This document shows, in pieces, positions 1-6,707 of a stretch of 8,380 nt of DNA. Positions within the stretch are counted from its first letter, which is position 1, and each line of letters opens with the position of its first letter. The position numbers and the translations under genes were made by a program. The notes under the pieces were generated by a model that ran no database searches, was not told the origin of the DNA, and saw only the letters and a list, made by a program, of their open reading frames with translations. This DNA comes from an uncultured Chlorobiaceae bacterium (GTDB lineage Bacteria; Bacteroidota; Chlorobiia; Chlorobiales; Chlorobiaceae), in contig CAIYWF010000274.1 in assembly GCA_903929845.1 (NCBI GenBank), forward strand, positions 1 through 8,380. Reading direction: 5' to 3'.

Positions 1-77
1 GTCTTGCCATGATCAACGTGACCGATGGTTCCTATATTTACGTGGGGTTTATCCCTTTTGTAGGACTCTTTTGCCAT
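1..77 (-). CDS. tuf: Elongation factor Tu, N-terminal fragment (cut by window edge)
   Basis: The first 25 codons of EF-Tu, the GTPase that delivers aminoacyl-tRNA to the ribosomal A site in the cytoplasm. The reading starts [19 protein letters not shown] and continues into the P-loop, of which GHVDHGK (residues 19-25) is visible before the window ends in the next codon. The ATG at 77-75 is preceded by a GGAGA Shine-Dalgarno (complement of 84-88), which supports this start. It lies 67 bp downstream of fusA on the same strand, the usual last position of the str operon. Nothing can be said about the rest of the gene. The MAKESYKR opening is what I remember of green sulfur bacterial EF-Tu, which is part of the taxonomic inference. 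Confidence 0.97.
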
Positions 78-144
78 AACTTGTCTCCGTGTCGGTTATC
101 TGTTATTGTTTGTAATAATTAAAACTGATACAGCCTGTGCTTGC

Positions 145-2259
145 CTATTCCGAATCCTTGCTCACCCTTTTCTCCTGCAAAGCTTCCGCAATACTGCGAG
201 GAACTTCACGATAACAGTCAAACTCCATCGAATAATTAGCCCTTCCCTGACTCATCGAACGAAGGTCGGTAGAGTAACCGAACATTGCCGAAAGTGGAAC
301 CTTGGCGTTAACAAACTGAGCTCCGGCCCTTTGCCCCATACCTTCGATATGGCCACGACGACTTGACAGATCACCCATAACATCTCCGAGATACTCTTCG
401 GGTGTAACGACCTCTACCTTCATGATCGGCTCCAGCAAAACCGGGTTAGCCTTTTTGGCTGCACCCTTAAAACCAATTGAACCAGCAATCTTGAATGCCA
501 TTTCCGAAGAGTCTACCTCATGATACTTACCATCCAAAAGGGTAACTTTTATATCCTGCATCGGATAACCTGCAACAACACCGCCTTTCATCGCCTGCTG
601 TACACCAACATTAACTGCTGGAATATATTCTCTGGGAATAACTCCACCCTTGACGGCATCGACAAACTCATATCCCTTGCCCTCCTCAAGCGGCTCAACG
701 CGGAGAACAACCAGACCGAACTGACCTTTACCACCCGACTGACGGACAAATTTACCCTCAAACTCCACAGACTCTCTGATCGTTTCACGATATGCTACCT
801 GAGGTTTACCCACATTAGCCTCTACCTTAAACTCACGTTTTAGACGATCAACCAGAATCTCAAGATGAAGTTCACCCATACCAGCAATCAGCGTCTGACC
901 AGTCTCATCATCAGTCTTTACCTTGAAGGTAGGATCCTCTTCAGCGAGTTTAGCAAGCGACATGCCGAGCCTGTCAGAATCACTCTTGGTTTTCGGCTCG
1001 ATAGCAATCTGGATAACCGGCTCAGGAAAAACCATTTTCTCAAGCACCACCGGATGGTTTTCATCACAAATTGTATCACCAGTCCTTACATCTTTTAACC
1101 CTACTGCCGCCGCGATATCGCCGCAATAGACACAATCTATATCCTCTCTCTTGTTGGAGTGCATCTGAAGCACCCGACCGATACGTTCTTTTTTGCCAGT
1201 CATGGTATTGAGCACATAACTGCCAGCCTTGAGGAACCCGGAATAAACCCTGAAAAATGTAAGCTTTCCAACAAACGGATCAGTAGCAATCTTGAATGCA
1301 AGCGCGGCAAAAGGCTCTTCGTCATTCGGCTCACGACTGACTGACTCTTCTGTACGCGGGTGATGCCCCTCGACAGCTCCAACATCAACAGGAGAAGCAA
1401 GGTACTCGACAACCGCATCAAGCATAAACTGAACACCCTTATTCTTGAAGGATGATCCACAAAGCACTGGAATAATAGTGACCTTGAGCGTCGCCTGGCG
1501 CAACACATCCCTCACCTCTTTTTCGGTAATATCTTCACCGTTCAGATATTTTTCCAGAAGCGTATCATCATGCTCTGAAACCGCCTCAAGCATATTGATT
1601 CTCCATGTCCGCGCCTCATTCTGCAGGTCATGCGGAATTTCAACTTCATCGTAGGTACTACCATCTTCTTTATTATAGATAATACCTTTCATCCTGATGA
1701 GATCAACGAAACCAGCAAAAATCTCGCCTTCGCCAATCGGTATCTGAAGAGGTACCGGATTGGCACCAAGTCTTTCCCTGATAGCCTTGACCGTATCAAA
1801 AAAGTTTGCACCGGTCCTGTCCATCTTGTTGATATAGGCAATCCTCGGCACGCCATATTTATTTGCCTGTCGCCATACTGTTTCAGACTGAGGCTCCACT
1901 CCGCCTACCGCGCAAAAAAGGGCTACAGCACCATCAAGCACACGCAAGGAACGCTCAACCTCAACCGTAAAATCAACATGGCCAGGCGTATCAATAATAT
2001 TAATGCGATGGTTAATACCGGTATAGTTACCGAACTTCGGTATCCAGAAACAGGTTGTCGCCGCAGAAGTAATCGTGATACCACGCTCCTTCTCCTGATC
2101 CATCCAATCCATCGTCGCACCACCATCATGCACCTCACCCATCCGATGCAGACGACCGGTATAATAGAGAATTCTCTCTGTTGTCGTCGTCTTTCCAGCA
2201 TCAATGTGAGCCATGATACCGATGTTGCGCACTTTATCTAAATCAACCAGCCTCGCCAT
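145..2259 (-). CDS. fusA: Translation elongation factor G
   Basis: EF-G, the cytoplasmic GTPase that drives tRNA-mRNA translocation and, with RRF, ribosome recycling. It has 704 residues, full length for the family. The G motifs are intact: P-loop AHIDAGKT (17-24), switch I with RGITITSAATT (59-69), DTPGH (90-94, with the catalytic His94), NKMD (144-147) and CGSSFKNKGVQ for G5. Domain II follows. The domain III stretch GMGELHLEIL, the domain IV tip region containing KYHEVDSSE, and the domain V stretch PEEYLGDVMGDLSSRRG are all present. The RGITITSAATTCFW form of switch I fits the main translocase rather than the EF-G2 paralogues. The start is ATG with an AGGT about 13 nt upstream (complement of 2273-2276), a rather long spacing. 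It follows rpsG by 41 bp and stops with TAG 67 bp before tuf. No frame breaks are seen. Confidence 0.99.
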   Translation of the reverse strand: MARLVDLDKVRNIGIMAHIDAGKTTTTERILYYTGRLHRMGEVHDGGATMDWMDQEKERGITITSAATTCFWIPKFGNYTGINHRINIIDTPGHVDFTVEVERSLRVLDGAVALFCAVGGVEPQSETVWRQANKYGVPRIAYINKMDRTGANFFDTVKAIRERLGANPVPLQIPIGEGEIFAGFVDLIRMKGIIYNKEDGSTYDEVEIPHDLQNEARTWRINMLEAVSEHDDTLLEKYLNGEDITEKEVRDVLRQATLKVTIIPVLCGSSFKNKGVQFMLDAVVEYLASPVDVGAVEGHHPRTEESVSREPNDEEPFAALAFKIATDPFVGKLTFFRVYSGFLKAGSYVLNTMTGKKERIGRVLQMHSNKREDIDCVYCGDIAAAVGLKDVRTGDTICDENHPVVLEKMVFPEPVIQIAIEPKTKSDSDRLGMSLAKLAEEDPTFKVKTDDETGQTLIAGMGELHLEILVDRLKREFKVEANVGKPQVAYRETIRESVEFEGKFVRQSGGKGQFGLVVLRVEPLEEGKGYEFVDAVKGGVIPREYIPAVNVGVQQAMKGGVVAGYPMQDIKVTLLDGKYHEVDSSEMAFKIAGSIGFKGAAKKANPVLLEPIMKVEVVTPEEYLGDVMGDLSSRRGHIEGMGQRAGAQFVNAKVPLSAMFGYSTDLRSMSQGRANYSMEFDCYREVPRSIAEALQEKRVSKDSE

Positions 2260-2300
2260 AACAAAATTTTAGACCTTTTATTCTACACTTTAACAAACCC

Positions 2301-2768
2301 TCAGAACCTGAAATGCGCAAACGCCTTATTCGCATCAGCCATCCTGTGTACTTCATCCCGCTTTTTAACTGAAGCGCCCTGCTCATTAGCGGCATCCATC
2401 AGCTCAGCCGCAAGCTTTTCCGCCATGGACTTACCACCACGTCTTGCAGCATACATCTTGAGCCATCGGAATGCAAGCGCACCACGCCTCGACGCCTTGA
2501 CTTCCATAGGAATCTGATACGTAGCTCCACCAACCCTCTTGCTGCGAACTTCAACGACCGGCGCAATATGCGACATAGCCTTGCGATACACCTCCAGTGG
2601 ATCTTCGCCACTCAATTTTTCAGCAATGATAGCAAACGCATCATAGACTATCTTTGTAGCAACAGCCTTTTTACCATCAAGCATCACAGCATTTATAAAA
2701 CGAGCAACACTCTCATCCCCATAACGGAAATCAACACCGATTCTTTTATAGCCAACTTTTTTGGGCAT
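2301..2768 (-). CDS. rpsG: 30S ribosomal protein S7
   Basis: S7, the primary 16S rRNA-binding protein that nucleates assembly of the 30S head and lines the E-site mRNA exit. It has 155 residues, the usual bacterial length. Visible family features are the basic amino-terminal arm (MPKKVGYKRIGVDFRYGD), the segment SKRVGGATYQIPMEV (about 77-91) for the beta hairpin, RRGALAFRWL (95-104), and the closing DEVHRMADANKAFAHFRF. It is the second gene of the str operon, 30 bp after rpsL and 41 bp before fusA. The ribosome site before the ATG is only a modest purine run (AGAGAAG, complement of 2773-2779). In E. coli S7 is the translational autorepressor of the str operon. Whether that holds here cannot be told from the short rpsL-rpsG spacer, in which I see no obvious large structure. 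Confidence 0.99.
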   Translation of the reverse strand: MPKKVGYKRIGVDFRYGDESVARFINAVMLDGKKAVATKIVYDAFAIIAEKLSGEDPLEVYRKAMSHIAPVVEVRSKRVGGATYQIPMEVKASRRGALAFRWLKMYAARRGGKSMAEKLAAELMDAANEQGASVKKRDEVHRMADANKAFAHFRF

Positions 2769-2798
2769 GTTCTTCTCTGAGTTTATGATTCGACTTAT

Positions 2799-3209
2799 CT
2801 ATCTCTTACCCTTACCCTTGACAGGAGCCGCAACGCCAGCCTTAGGCTGCTTGGCACCGTACTTCGAGCGACTCTGCTTGCGATCAGCAACACCGGACGT
2901 ATCCAGCGAAACACGCACAATATGATACCGCACACCAGGAAGATCCTTTACCCTGCCGCCACGAATCAGAACAATTGAATGCTCCTGCAGATTATGGCCT
3001 TCTCCTGGAATATATGCCGTGACCTCAATCTTGTTGGACAACCTTACACGCGCAACTTTCCGCAACGCAGAGTTTGGCTTTTTTGGTGTAGTCGTATAGA
3101 CACGCGTACAAACCCCACGCTTCTGCGGGCATTTTTCAAGCGCCGGTGACGCTGTTTTTGATACTTTTACACTTCTTCCGAGCCTGATAAGCTGCTGAAT
3201 CGTCGGCAT
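2799..3209 (-). CDS. rpsL: 30S ribosomal protein S12
   Basis: S12, the decoding-centre protein of the 30S subunit that monitors codon-anticodon pairing and is the classic site of streptomycin resistance. It has 136 residues, longer than the E. coli protein because of a Lys/Ala/Gly-rich tail (AAPVKGKGKR). CPQKRGVCTRVYTTTPKKPN (27-46) and RGGRVKDLPGVRYH (83-96) are intact. The lysines at 43 and 88 (K42 and K87 in mature E. coli numbering) are unchanged, as in streptomycin-sensitive strains. Asp89, the residue that RimO methylthiolates in many bacteria, is present. It is the first gene of the str operon, with an AGAGAG ribosome site (complement of 3217-3222) 7 nt before the ATG. Its promoter must lie in the divergent region at 3210-3610. 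Confidence 0.99.
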   Translation of the reverse strand: MPTIQQLIRLGRSVKVSKTASPALEKCPQKRGVCTRVYTTTPKKPNSALRKVARVRLSNKIEVTAYIPGEGHNLQEHSIVLIRGGRVKDLPGVRYHIVRVSLDTSGVADRKQSRSKYGAKQPKAGVAAPVKGKGKR

Positions 3210-3302
3210 ACTGAAACTCTCTTTCTTTTTAAAAAACCTCTGATTACAAAAAACGAAAATTCCTAAAAATCCATAAGGACAGACAATGTAAGTGAATTAT
3301 GA

Positions 3303-3527
3303 AAAAAAACAAACCCTAAATTAATATATTTCTGTTCTTCAAAGAAAATAAATCATACCTCAAATCCCCTCTCTTCTGAGTCGGCACAACACCTGATAAC
3401 ATCGGCTTTCAGACTCCACACTTATCTGGTGAAGCGATTCGACCAAATAGGCGGTCAACGTCGTCTTATTGCCTTGGCCATGACCATGCTTCACGTTTTT
3501 TCATTAAAGAGTTGTAATTTATCGTAA
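3303..3527 (+). other. Unexplained open frame without a start; possible gene remnant
   Basis: This plus-strand frame is open from just after a TGA at 3300-3302 to a TAA at 3525-3527 (74 codons). It lacks an ATG except at 3480, and has a GTG at 3429 with no clear ribosome site. The part from about 3357 on looks protein-like: it includes SAQHLITSAFRLHTYLVKRF and, further on, GGQRRLIALAMTMLHVFS. The local GC content is higher than in the flanking spacer. The opposite strand over the same stretch (3494-3360, GTG start) is also open for 44 codons. I do not recognise either product. It may be the tail of a decayed gene or transposase, or a chance open frame. Nothing in view proves translation. Confidence 0.25.
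3323..3328 (-). promoter_or_regulatory. rpsL: Possible -10 element for the str operon
   Basis: On the minus strand this reads TATATT, five of six matches to the sigma70 -10 consensus, about 114 nt upstream of the rpsL ATG in AT-rich DNA. No good -35 hexamer lies 16-18 nt further upstream (only TTATTT or TATTTT). TTGAAG lies nearby but only 10 nt away, too close to pair with it. The match could be chance in such AT-rich sequence. This is the best of several weak candidates. Confidence 0.2.
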
Positions 3528-3536
3528 TACCAATTC

Positions 3537-3564
3537 TTGAAAAATCGTGTTAACTCGTGATTCT
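3537..3564 (+). promoter_or_regulatory. Candidate promoter of the liv operon
   Basis: TTGAAA (3537-3542) matches the sigma70 -35 consensus at five of six positions. A 16-nt spacer leads to GATTCT (3559-3564), a poor -10 with three of six matches. The placement, about 50-75 nt before the binding-protein ATG, is sensible. One GTTAACTC copy (3549-3556) sits in the spacer, so a protein bound there would affect polymerase access. This is a weak call made by eye, and sigma factor preferences in this group may differ. Confidence 0.3.
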
Positions 3565-3589
3565 CAGCGTTCATCCTATTGGTTAACTC
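3549..3589 (+). repeat. Two direct GTTAACTC repeats upstream of the liv operon
   Basis: GTTAACTC occurs at 3549-3556 and again at 3582-3589, with starts 33 bp apart, roughly three helical turns. The core GTTAAC is itself a palindrome, so each copy could be a half-site or a full small operator. The first copy lies between the candidate -35 and -10, and the second ends 21 nt before the ATG of the binding-protein gene. The repeat is seen directly. A role as a regulator-binding site is inference. Confidence 0.45.
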
Positions 3590-3610
3590 AAACTAAACAA
3601 GGGAAGAGTT

Positions 3611-4756
3611 ATGAAGAAAACGTTTGCATTAGTAGTTGCGGCCGCCCTGCTGGCTTTTCCGATACTGGCCTATTCTGCTCCAGTCAAAATCGGCTTCATC
3701 AATTCAATTACTGGCAAAGAGGCTCAGATCGGGGAAAATCTCACCAATGGCGCCACTATGGCAATTGAGGATTTGAAAGCAAAGGGTATTCAGGTCGAGC
3801 TTGTCAAGGAGGATGATGGCGGTGACCCCAAAAATGCACTTGCCGCCTACGAAAAGCTGGTAACCCGTGATGCGGTTATGGGCGTTGTTGGTCCCTACAC
3901 TTCAGGTTGTGCCAATGTAGTTGCATCAAGGGCTGACCAGTATCAGGTGCCACTGCTTGTTCCTGCGGCTGCCAAGGAGGAGATTACCATGAAAGGGTAC
4001 AAGAATGTTTTCCGTCTGAATGCTCCTGCAAACGTCTACTCCAAGGTACTGATGGATGCAGTCAAAGCCTATAAGCCAAAAACCATTGCGTTTGTCTATG
4101 CTGCCACTGATTTTGGAGTATCAACAGTGAAAACTGCTCAGGAGAATGCACTCAAGATGGGTTTGAAGGAGGTCGCCAACGAAAAGTACCAGCAGGGTCA
4201 GCCAGACTATCGTCCTTCACTCTTGAAAGTAAAGGCACTAAATCCTGATCTTGTCTTTCTTGTCTCTTATGATGCCGATGCTATTCTCCTGATGCGCCAG
4301 GCAAAGGAGATAGGCCTTGCCCCAAAGGCTTTTCTCGGTGCAGGCGCAGGCTATACAACGGCTCAGTTTGCCCAGCAGACTGAAATATCCAACTTCGTTG
4401 TCTCTGCCACTCAATGGACGGATGATGTCAACTGGACTGGCGCCGCTGATTTTGGCAGTCGCTACAAGACGAAATTCGGCAAAGAGCCATCCTATCATGC
4501 AGCCTGTGCTTATGAGGCAATCAGAATTATGGCAGAGAGCGCTTCAAAGTCTAAAAATCCAGCTTCACTTCGTGCAGCTCTCAAAGCCGGAAGCTGGAGC
4601 GGCATTATGGGATCGGTAAAATTTGCAGATTACAGCGGCTTTACCAACCAGAACAACCATCCGATGCTGGTACAGCAAATTCAGAACGGCAAATATGAAA
4701 CGGTCTATCCTGCTCCGTTCAGCAAGAAGAAGCTTGTTTATCCGTTTAAACGATAA
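3611..4756 (+). CDS. livK: Periplasmic substrate-binding protein of a branched-chain amino acid-type ABC importer
   Basis: A 381-residue type I periplasmic binding protein of the LivJ/LivK (HAAT) group, which captures the substrate and delivers it to the LivHM permease. The Sec signal peptide is clear: MKK, a hydrophobic core (about 5-20), then cleavage near AYSA (after residue 22 or 23). There is no lipobox cysteine, so it should be soluble in the periplasm. The mature part begins VKIGFINSITG, typical of the family. GVVGPYTSG (91-99) and LLVPAAAKEEIT (115-126) occupy the positions of the ligand-contact loops of LivJ. A threonine known to contact the ligand there (PAAT in LivJ) appears as Ala121, so leucine/isoleucine/valine specificity should not be assumed; another amino acid or amide is possible. 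The ATG follows GGGAAG with suitable spacing. It is the first gene of the operon, 83 bp before livH. Confidence 0.93.
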   Translation: MKKTFALVVAAALLAFPILAYSAPVKIGFINSITGKEAQIGENLTNGATMAIEDLKAKGIQVELVKEDDGGDPKNALAAYEKLVTRDAVMGVVGPYTSGCANVVASRADQYQVPLLVPAAAKEEITMKGYKNVFRLNAPANVYSKVLMDAVKAYKPKTIAFVYAATDFGVSTVKTAQENALKMGLKEVANEKYQQGQPDYRPSLLKVKALNPDLVFLVSYDADAILLMRQAKEIGLAPKAFLGAGAGYTTAQFAQQTEISNFVVSATQWTDDVNWTGAADFGSRYKTKFGKEPSYHAACAYEAIRIMAESASKSKNPASLRAALKAGSWSGIMGSVKFADYSGFTNQNNHPMLVQQIQNGKYETVYPAPFSKKKLVYPFKR

Positions 4757-4771
4757 GATGACCAATGATGA

Positions 4772-4802
4772 CGCCTCCGGCAATCGTGCCTGAGGCGCTT
4801 TT
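4772..4802 (+). terminator. Intercistronic hairpin with short T run; likely partial terminator
   Basis: CGCCTC (4772-4777) pairs with GAGGCG (4792-4797) and GGCA (4779-4782) with TGCC (4787-4790), with a single C/T mismatch and an ATCG loop. This gives a ten-pair, GC-rich stem, followed by CTTTT (4798-4802). It begins 15 nt after the binding-protein stop codon and ends 37 nt before the livH ATG. The T run is short, so partial termination or 3' end protection of the upstream message is more likely than a full stop. Either would raise binding-protein output over the membrane proteins. Confidence 0.7.
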
Positions 4803-4826
4803 GCCTCTGGAAAAGTTTCATTACAC

Positions 4827-4833
4827 AAGGAGA
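4827..4833 (+). promoter_or_regulatory. livH: Ribosome binding site that fixes the livH start
   Basis: AAGGAGA is a near-perfect Shine-Dalgarno placed 6 nt before the ATG at 4840. It decides between this start and an in-frame ATG at 4765, which would lie in the hairpin region and has no ribosome site. Confidence 0.9.
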
Positions 4834-4839
4834 ATCACT

Positions 4840-5712
4840 ATGTCATTTCTTCAGCCACTCCTGTCAGGCATCCTGACAGGAGGAGTTTATGCTCTTGCGG
4901 GGATTGGTATGTCCCTTGTTTTTGGTGTGATGAACATCAGTAACTTTGCGCATGGTGATCTCATGATGCTTGGTATGTACCTTGCTTATTTTGCCTTTAC
5001 CCTGCTGCATATTGATCCATATCTCTCGCTTGTGCTGATTATTCCAACAGCCTTTCTGTTTGGGTACGTGCTTGAAAAACTCTTTATCAACAGGGTAATC
5101 AATCATCCCCATCAAAACCAGATTCTGCTGACCATCGGCCTTGGTTTGATTATGAGTAATACCGCGCTTCTTGCCTTTACCAGTGACCCCAAAATATTGA
5201 CAACATCCTACTCAAGCAGCGCTTTCAATCTCCCGGGAGGAATTTCAATATCGGTGCCGCTTCTCCTCTCATTTCTTATTACCTGCGTAATTATTGCGAT
5301 TCTCTACATTTTTCTTTCCAAAACCACAACAGGTATGGCGCTGAGGGCGACGAGCCAGAATCGTGAAGCTGCGCAGTTAATGGGTATCAATGTTGCAAAA
5401 ATGAGCGCCATTGCCTTTGGTCTTGGCACTGCTCTTGCAGCAACGGCCGGTGCGCTCATTGCACCAACCTACTACATCCATCCACTTGCTGGTCACAGTT
5501 TTCTTTTGAAGGCCTTTACCATCTGCGTCCTTGGTGGTCTTGGCTCAGTTGTCGGGGCAGGTGTCGGGGGGATTATAATCGGTGTTGTAGAAGCTATGTC
5601 CTCTACCTATCTCTCCTCTGACTGGAAAGATGTTGTGGTCTTTGTACTTTTTCTGGCGGTACTGCTTTTTCGTCCGCAAGGGCTGTTCGGTAAAATGGGA
5701 GGCCAATCATGA
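4840..5712 (+). CDS. livH: Branched-chain amino acid-type ABC importer permease LivH
   Basis: A 290-residue inner-membrane permease, one of the two HAAT-family subunits that form the substrate channel (the other is LivM). About eight hydrophobic spans are visible. Family hallmarks are the amino-terminal LLSGILTGGVYALAGIGMSL, then FGVMNISNFAHGDLMMLG (28-45), the cytoplasmic coupling loop LRATSQNREAAQLMGIN (168-184, the EAA-type contact to the ATPases), and the closing LLFRPQGLFGK. The start at 4840 is chosen over the longer in-frame ATG at 4765 for two reasons. It has a strong ribosome site, and the 25 extra residues would be non-homologous sequence translated from the upstream hairpin. The stop overlaps the livM start by 4 nt (ATGA), which suggests translational coupling. 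Confidence 0.96.
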   Translation: MSFLQPLLSGILTGGVYALAGIGMSLVFGVMNISNFAHGDLMMLGMYLAYFAFTLLHIDPYLSLVLIIPTAFLFGYVLEKLFINRVINHPHQNQILLTIGLGLIMSNTALLAFTSDPKILTTSYSSSAFNLPGGISISVPLLLSFLITCVIIAILYIFLSKTTTGMALRATSQNREAAQLMGINVAKMSAIAFGLGTALAATAGALIAPTYYIHPLAGHSFLLKAFTICVLGGLGSVVGAGVGGIIIGVVEAMSSTYLSSDWKDVVVFVLFLAVLLFRPQGLFGKMGGQS

Positions 5713-6707
5713 AACAGATCACTCTTGTAACGATTCTTGCAGCCGCAGCCATTGCGCTCCCTCTTGTCATTGGTGAGAACCCATACATTACTGGCATATT
5801 GATCTCCGTGTTGATGATGGCCGCGCTCTCTTCTGCATGGAATATTCTCGGCGGGTATGCCGGGCAGTACAGTTTTGGTCATGCCGCCTATTTCGGAGCA
5901 GGCGCTTACACCACCATGATTTTGCTGACGAACTACTCAACTCTTAATCCATTGATTTGTATTGCAGTAGGGATTATCGTAGCCTCCATCATTGCGCTCA
6001 TTACCGGTTCTATTGTTTTTCGTTTACGTGGTCATTATTTTGGCCTTGCTTCTATTGCTGTGGCTGAAATTGTTCGTCTTTCAGTGCTAAACTTTGATTT
6101 TACAGGCGGCGCTCAGGGTATTCTGCTCTCCGACGTCTCGTTGTGGGGGCTTGACCTGAACAGCAAGAACCCCTTTTATTACGGAATGTTGCTGGTGCTT
6201 GTTGTGACGCTTGGCATAACGGCGTATCTGAGAACATCAAAAACCGGGTACTACCTGCAGGCTATTCGTGAGGATCAGGATGCCGCCTCGTCACTGGGAA
6301 TCAATCTCTCGTTCTATAAGAACAAGTCCTTGCTTATTTCTGCAGCTCTGACCTCGGTTCTTGGTTCTCTCTATGGCCTTTACATTCGATTTATTGACAC
6401 CTCTGCGGTTCTTGATCTTCGGCTCTCCATAGAAATTATTCTGACGGCCATTATTGGAGGTGTCGGAACATTGTGGGGACCTGTTGTCGGGGCTTTTCTG
6501 CTGGTGCCACTGGCCGAAATGCTTCGTTCAAATCTTCTTGGAGATGCACTGATCAAGGCTGGTCTGGTCTCCGAAACCTCAGCTCTCGGCATCTTTCTAA
6601 AAGAAAATCTTGCTCATGCCCATGTGCTCGTTTACGGAATCATTACGGTGCTTTGCATACTTTATCTGCCCAAAGGTATTCTTGGGCTTTTCCGGAGAGC
6701 TAAATGA
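5709..6707 (+). CDS. livM: Branched-chain amino acid-type ABC importer permease LivM
   Basis: A 332-residue inner-membrane permease, partner of LivH. It has the LivM hallmark SSAWNILGGYAGQYSFGHAA (41-60), several hydrophobic spans before and after it, the coupling loop with YYLQAIREDQDAASSLGIN, then GGVGTLWGPVVGAF and the terminal LYLPKGILGLFRR. Length and layout fit the family. It lacks the long amino-terminal extension of E. coli LivM, as many bacterial homologues do. A GGGAGG ribosome site (5697-5702) lies inside the end of livH, 6 nt before the ATG. The stop codon overlaps livG by 4 nt, so livH, livM and livG are probably translated as a coupled block that keeps subunit ratios constant. 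Confidence 0.96.
   Translation: MKQITLVTILAAAAIALPLVIGENPYITGILISVLMMAALSSAWNILGGYAGQYSFGHAAYFGAGAYTTMILLTNYSTLNPLICIAVGIIVASIIALITGSIVFRLRGHYFGLASIAVAEIVRLSVLNFDFTGGAQGILLSDVSLWGLDLNSKNPFYYGMLLVLVVTLGITAYLRTSKTGYYLQAIREDQDAASSLGINLSFYKNKSLLISAALTSVLGSLYGLYIRFIDTSAVLDLRLSIEIILTAIIGGVGTLWGPVVGAFLLVPLAEMLRSNLLGDALIKAGLVSETSALGIFLKENLAHAHVLVYGIITVLCILYLPKGILGLFRRAK

Larger units (their letters stand above)
3210..3610. other. Divergent intergenic region between str and liv operons
   Basis: A stretch of 401 bp between the start of rpsL (leftward) and the start of the binding-protein gene (rightward). Both operons need start signals here, and no terminator is expected. The first 150 bp next to rpsL are strongly AT-rich with long A or T runs. 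The middle, about 3357-3500, has a clearly higher GC content and looks codon-like. The last 100 bp hold a candidate promoter and two GTTAACTC copies. No tRNA, small-RNA fold or insertion-sequence end is recognisable by eye. Confidence 0.8.

Noticed and set aside
91..117. AT-rich inverted repeat (TTATT/AATAA) in the fusA-tuf gap
   Set aside because: A very weak stem in AT-rich sequence. Neither a terminator nor a tuf promoter can be supported.
106..366. Plus-strand 86-codon frame across the fusA 3' end and the fusA-tuf gap
   Set aside because: It is mostly antisense to the conserved EF-G domain V, with no ribosome site or recognisable product.
1630..2241. A 203-codon open frame on the plus strand inside fusA, and several shorter antisense frames over fusA, rpsG and the liv genes
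   Set aside because: They lie opposite strongly conserved genes, have no ribosome sites, and encode compositionally odd peptides. They are shadows of the real coding strand.
3360..3494. 44-codon minus-strand frame (GTG start) in the divergent spacer as a leader peptide of rpsL
   Set aside because: No ribosome site, an unusual start, and no attenuator-like structure between it and rpsL. The block reads equally openly on the other strand.
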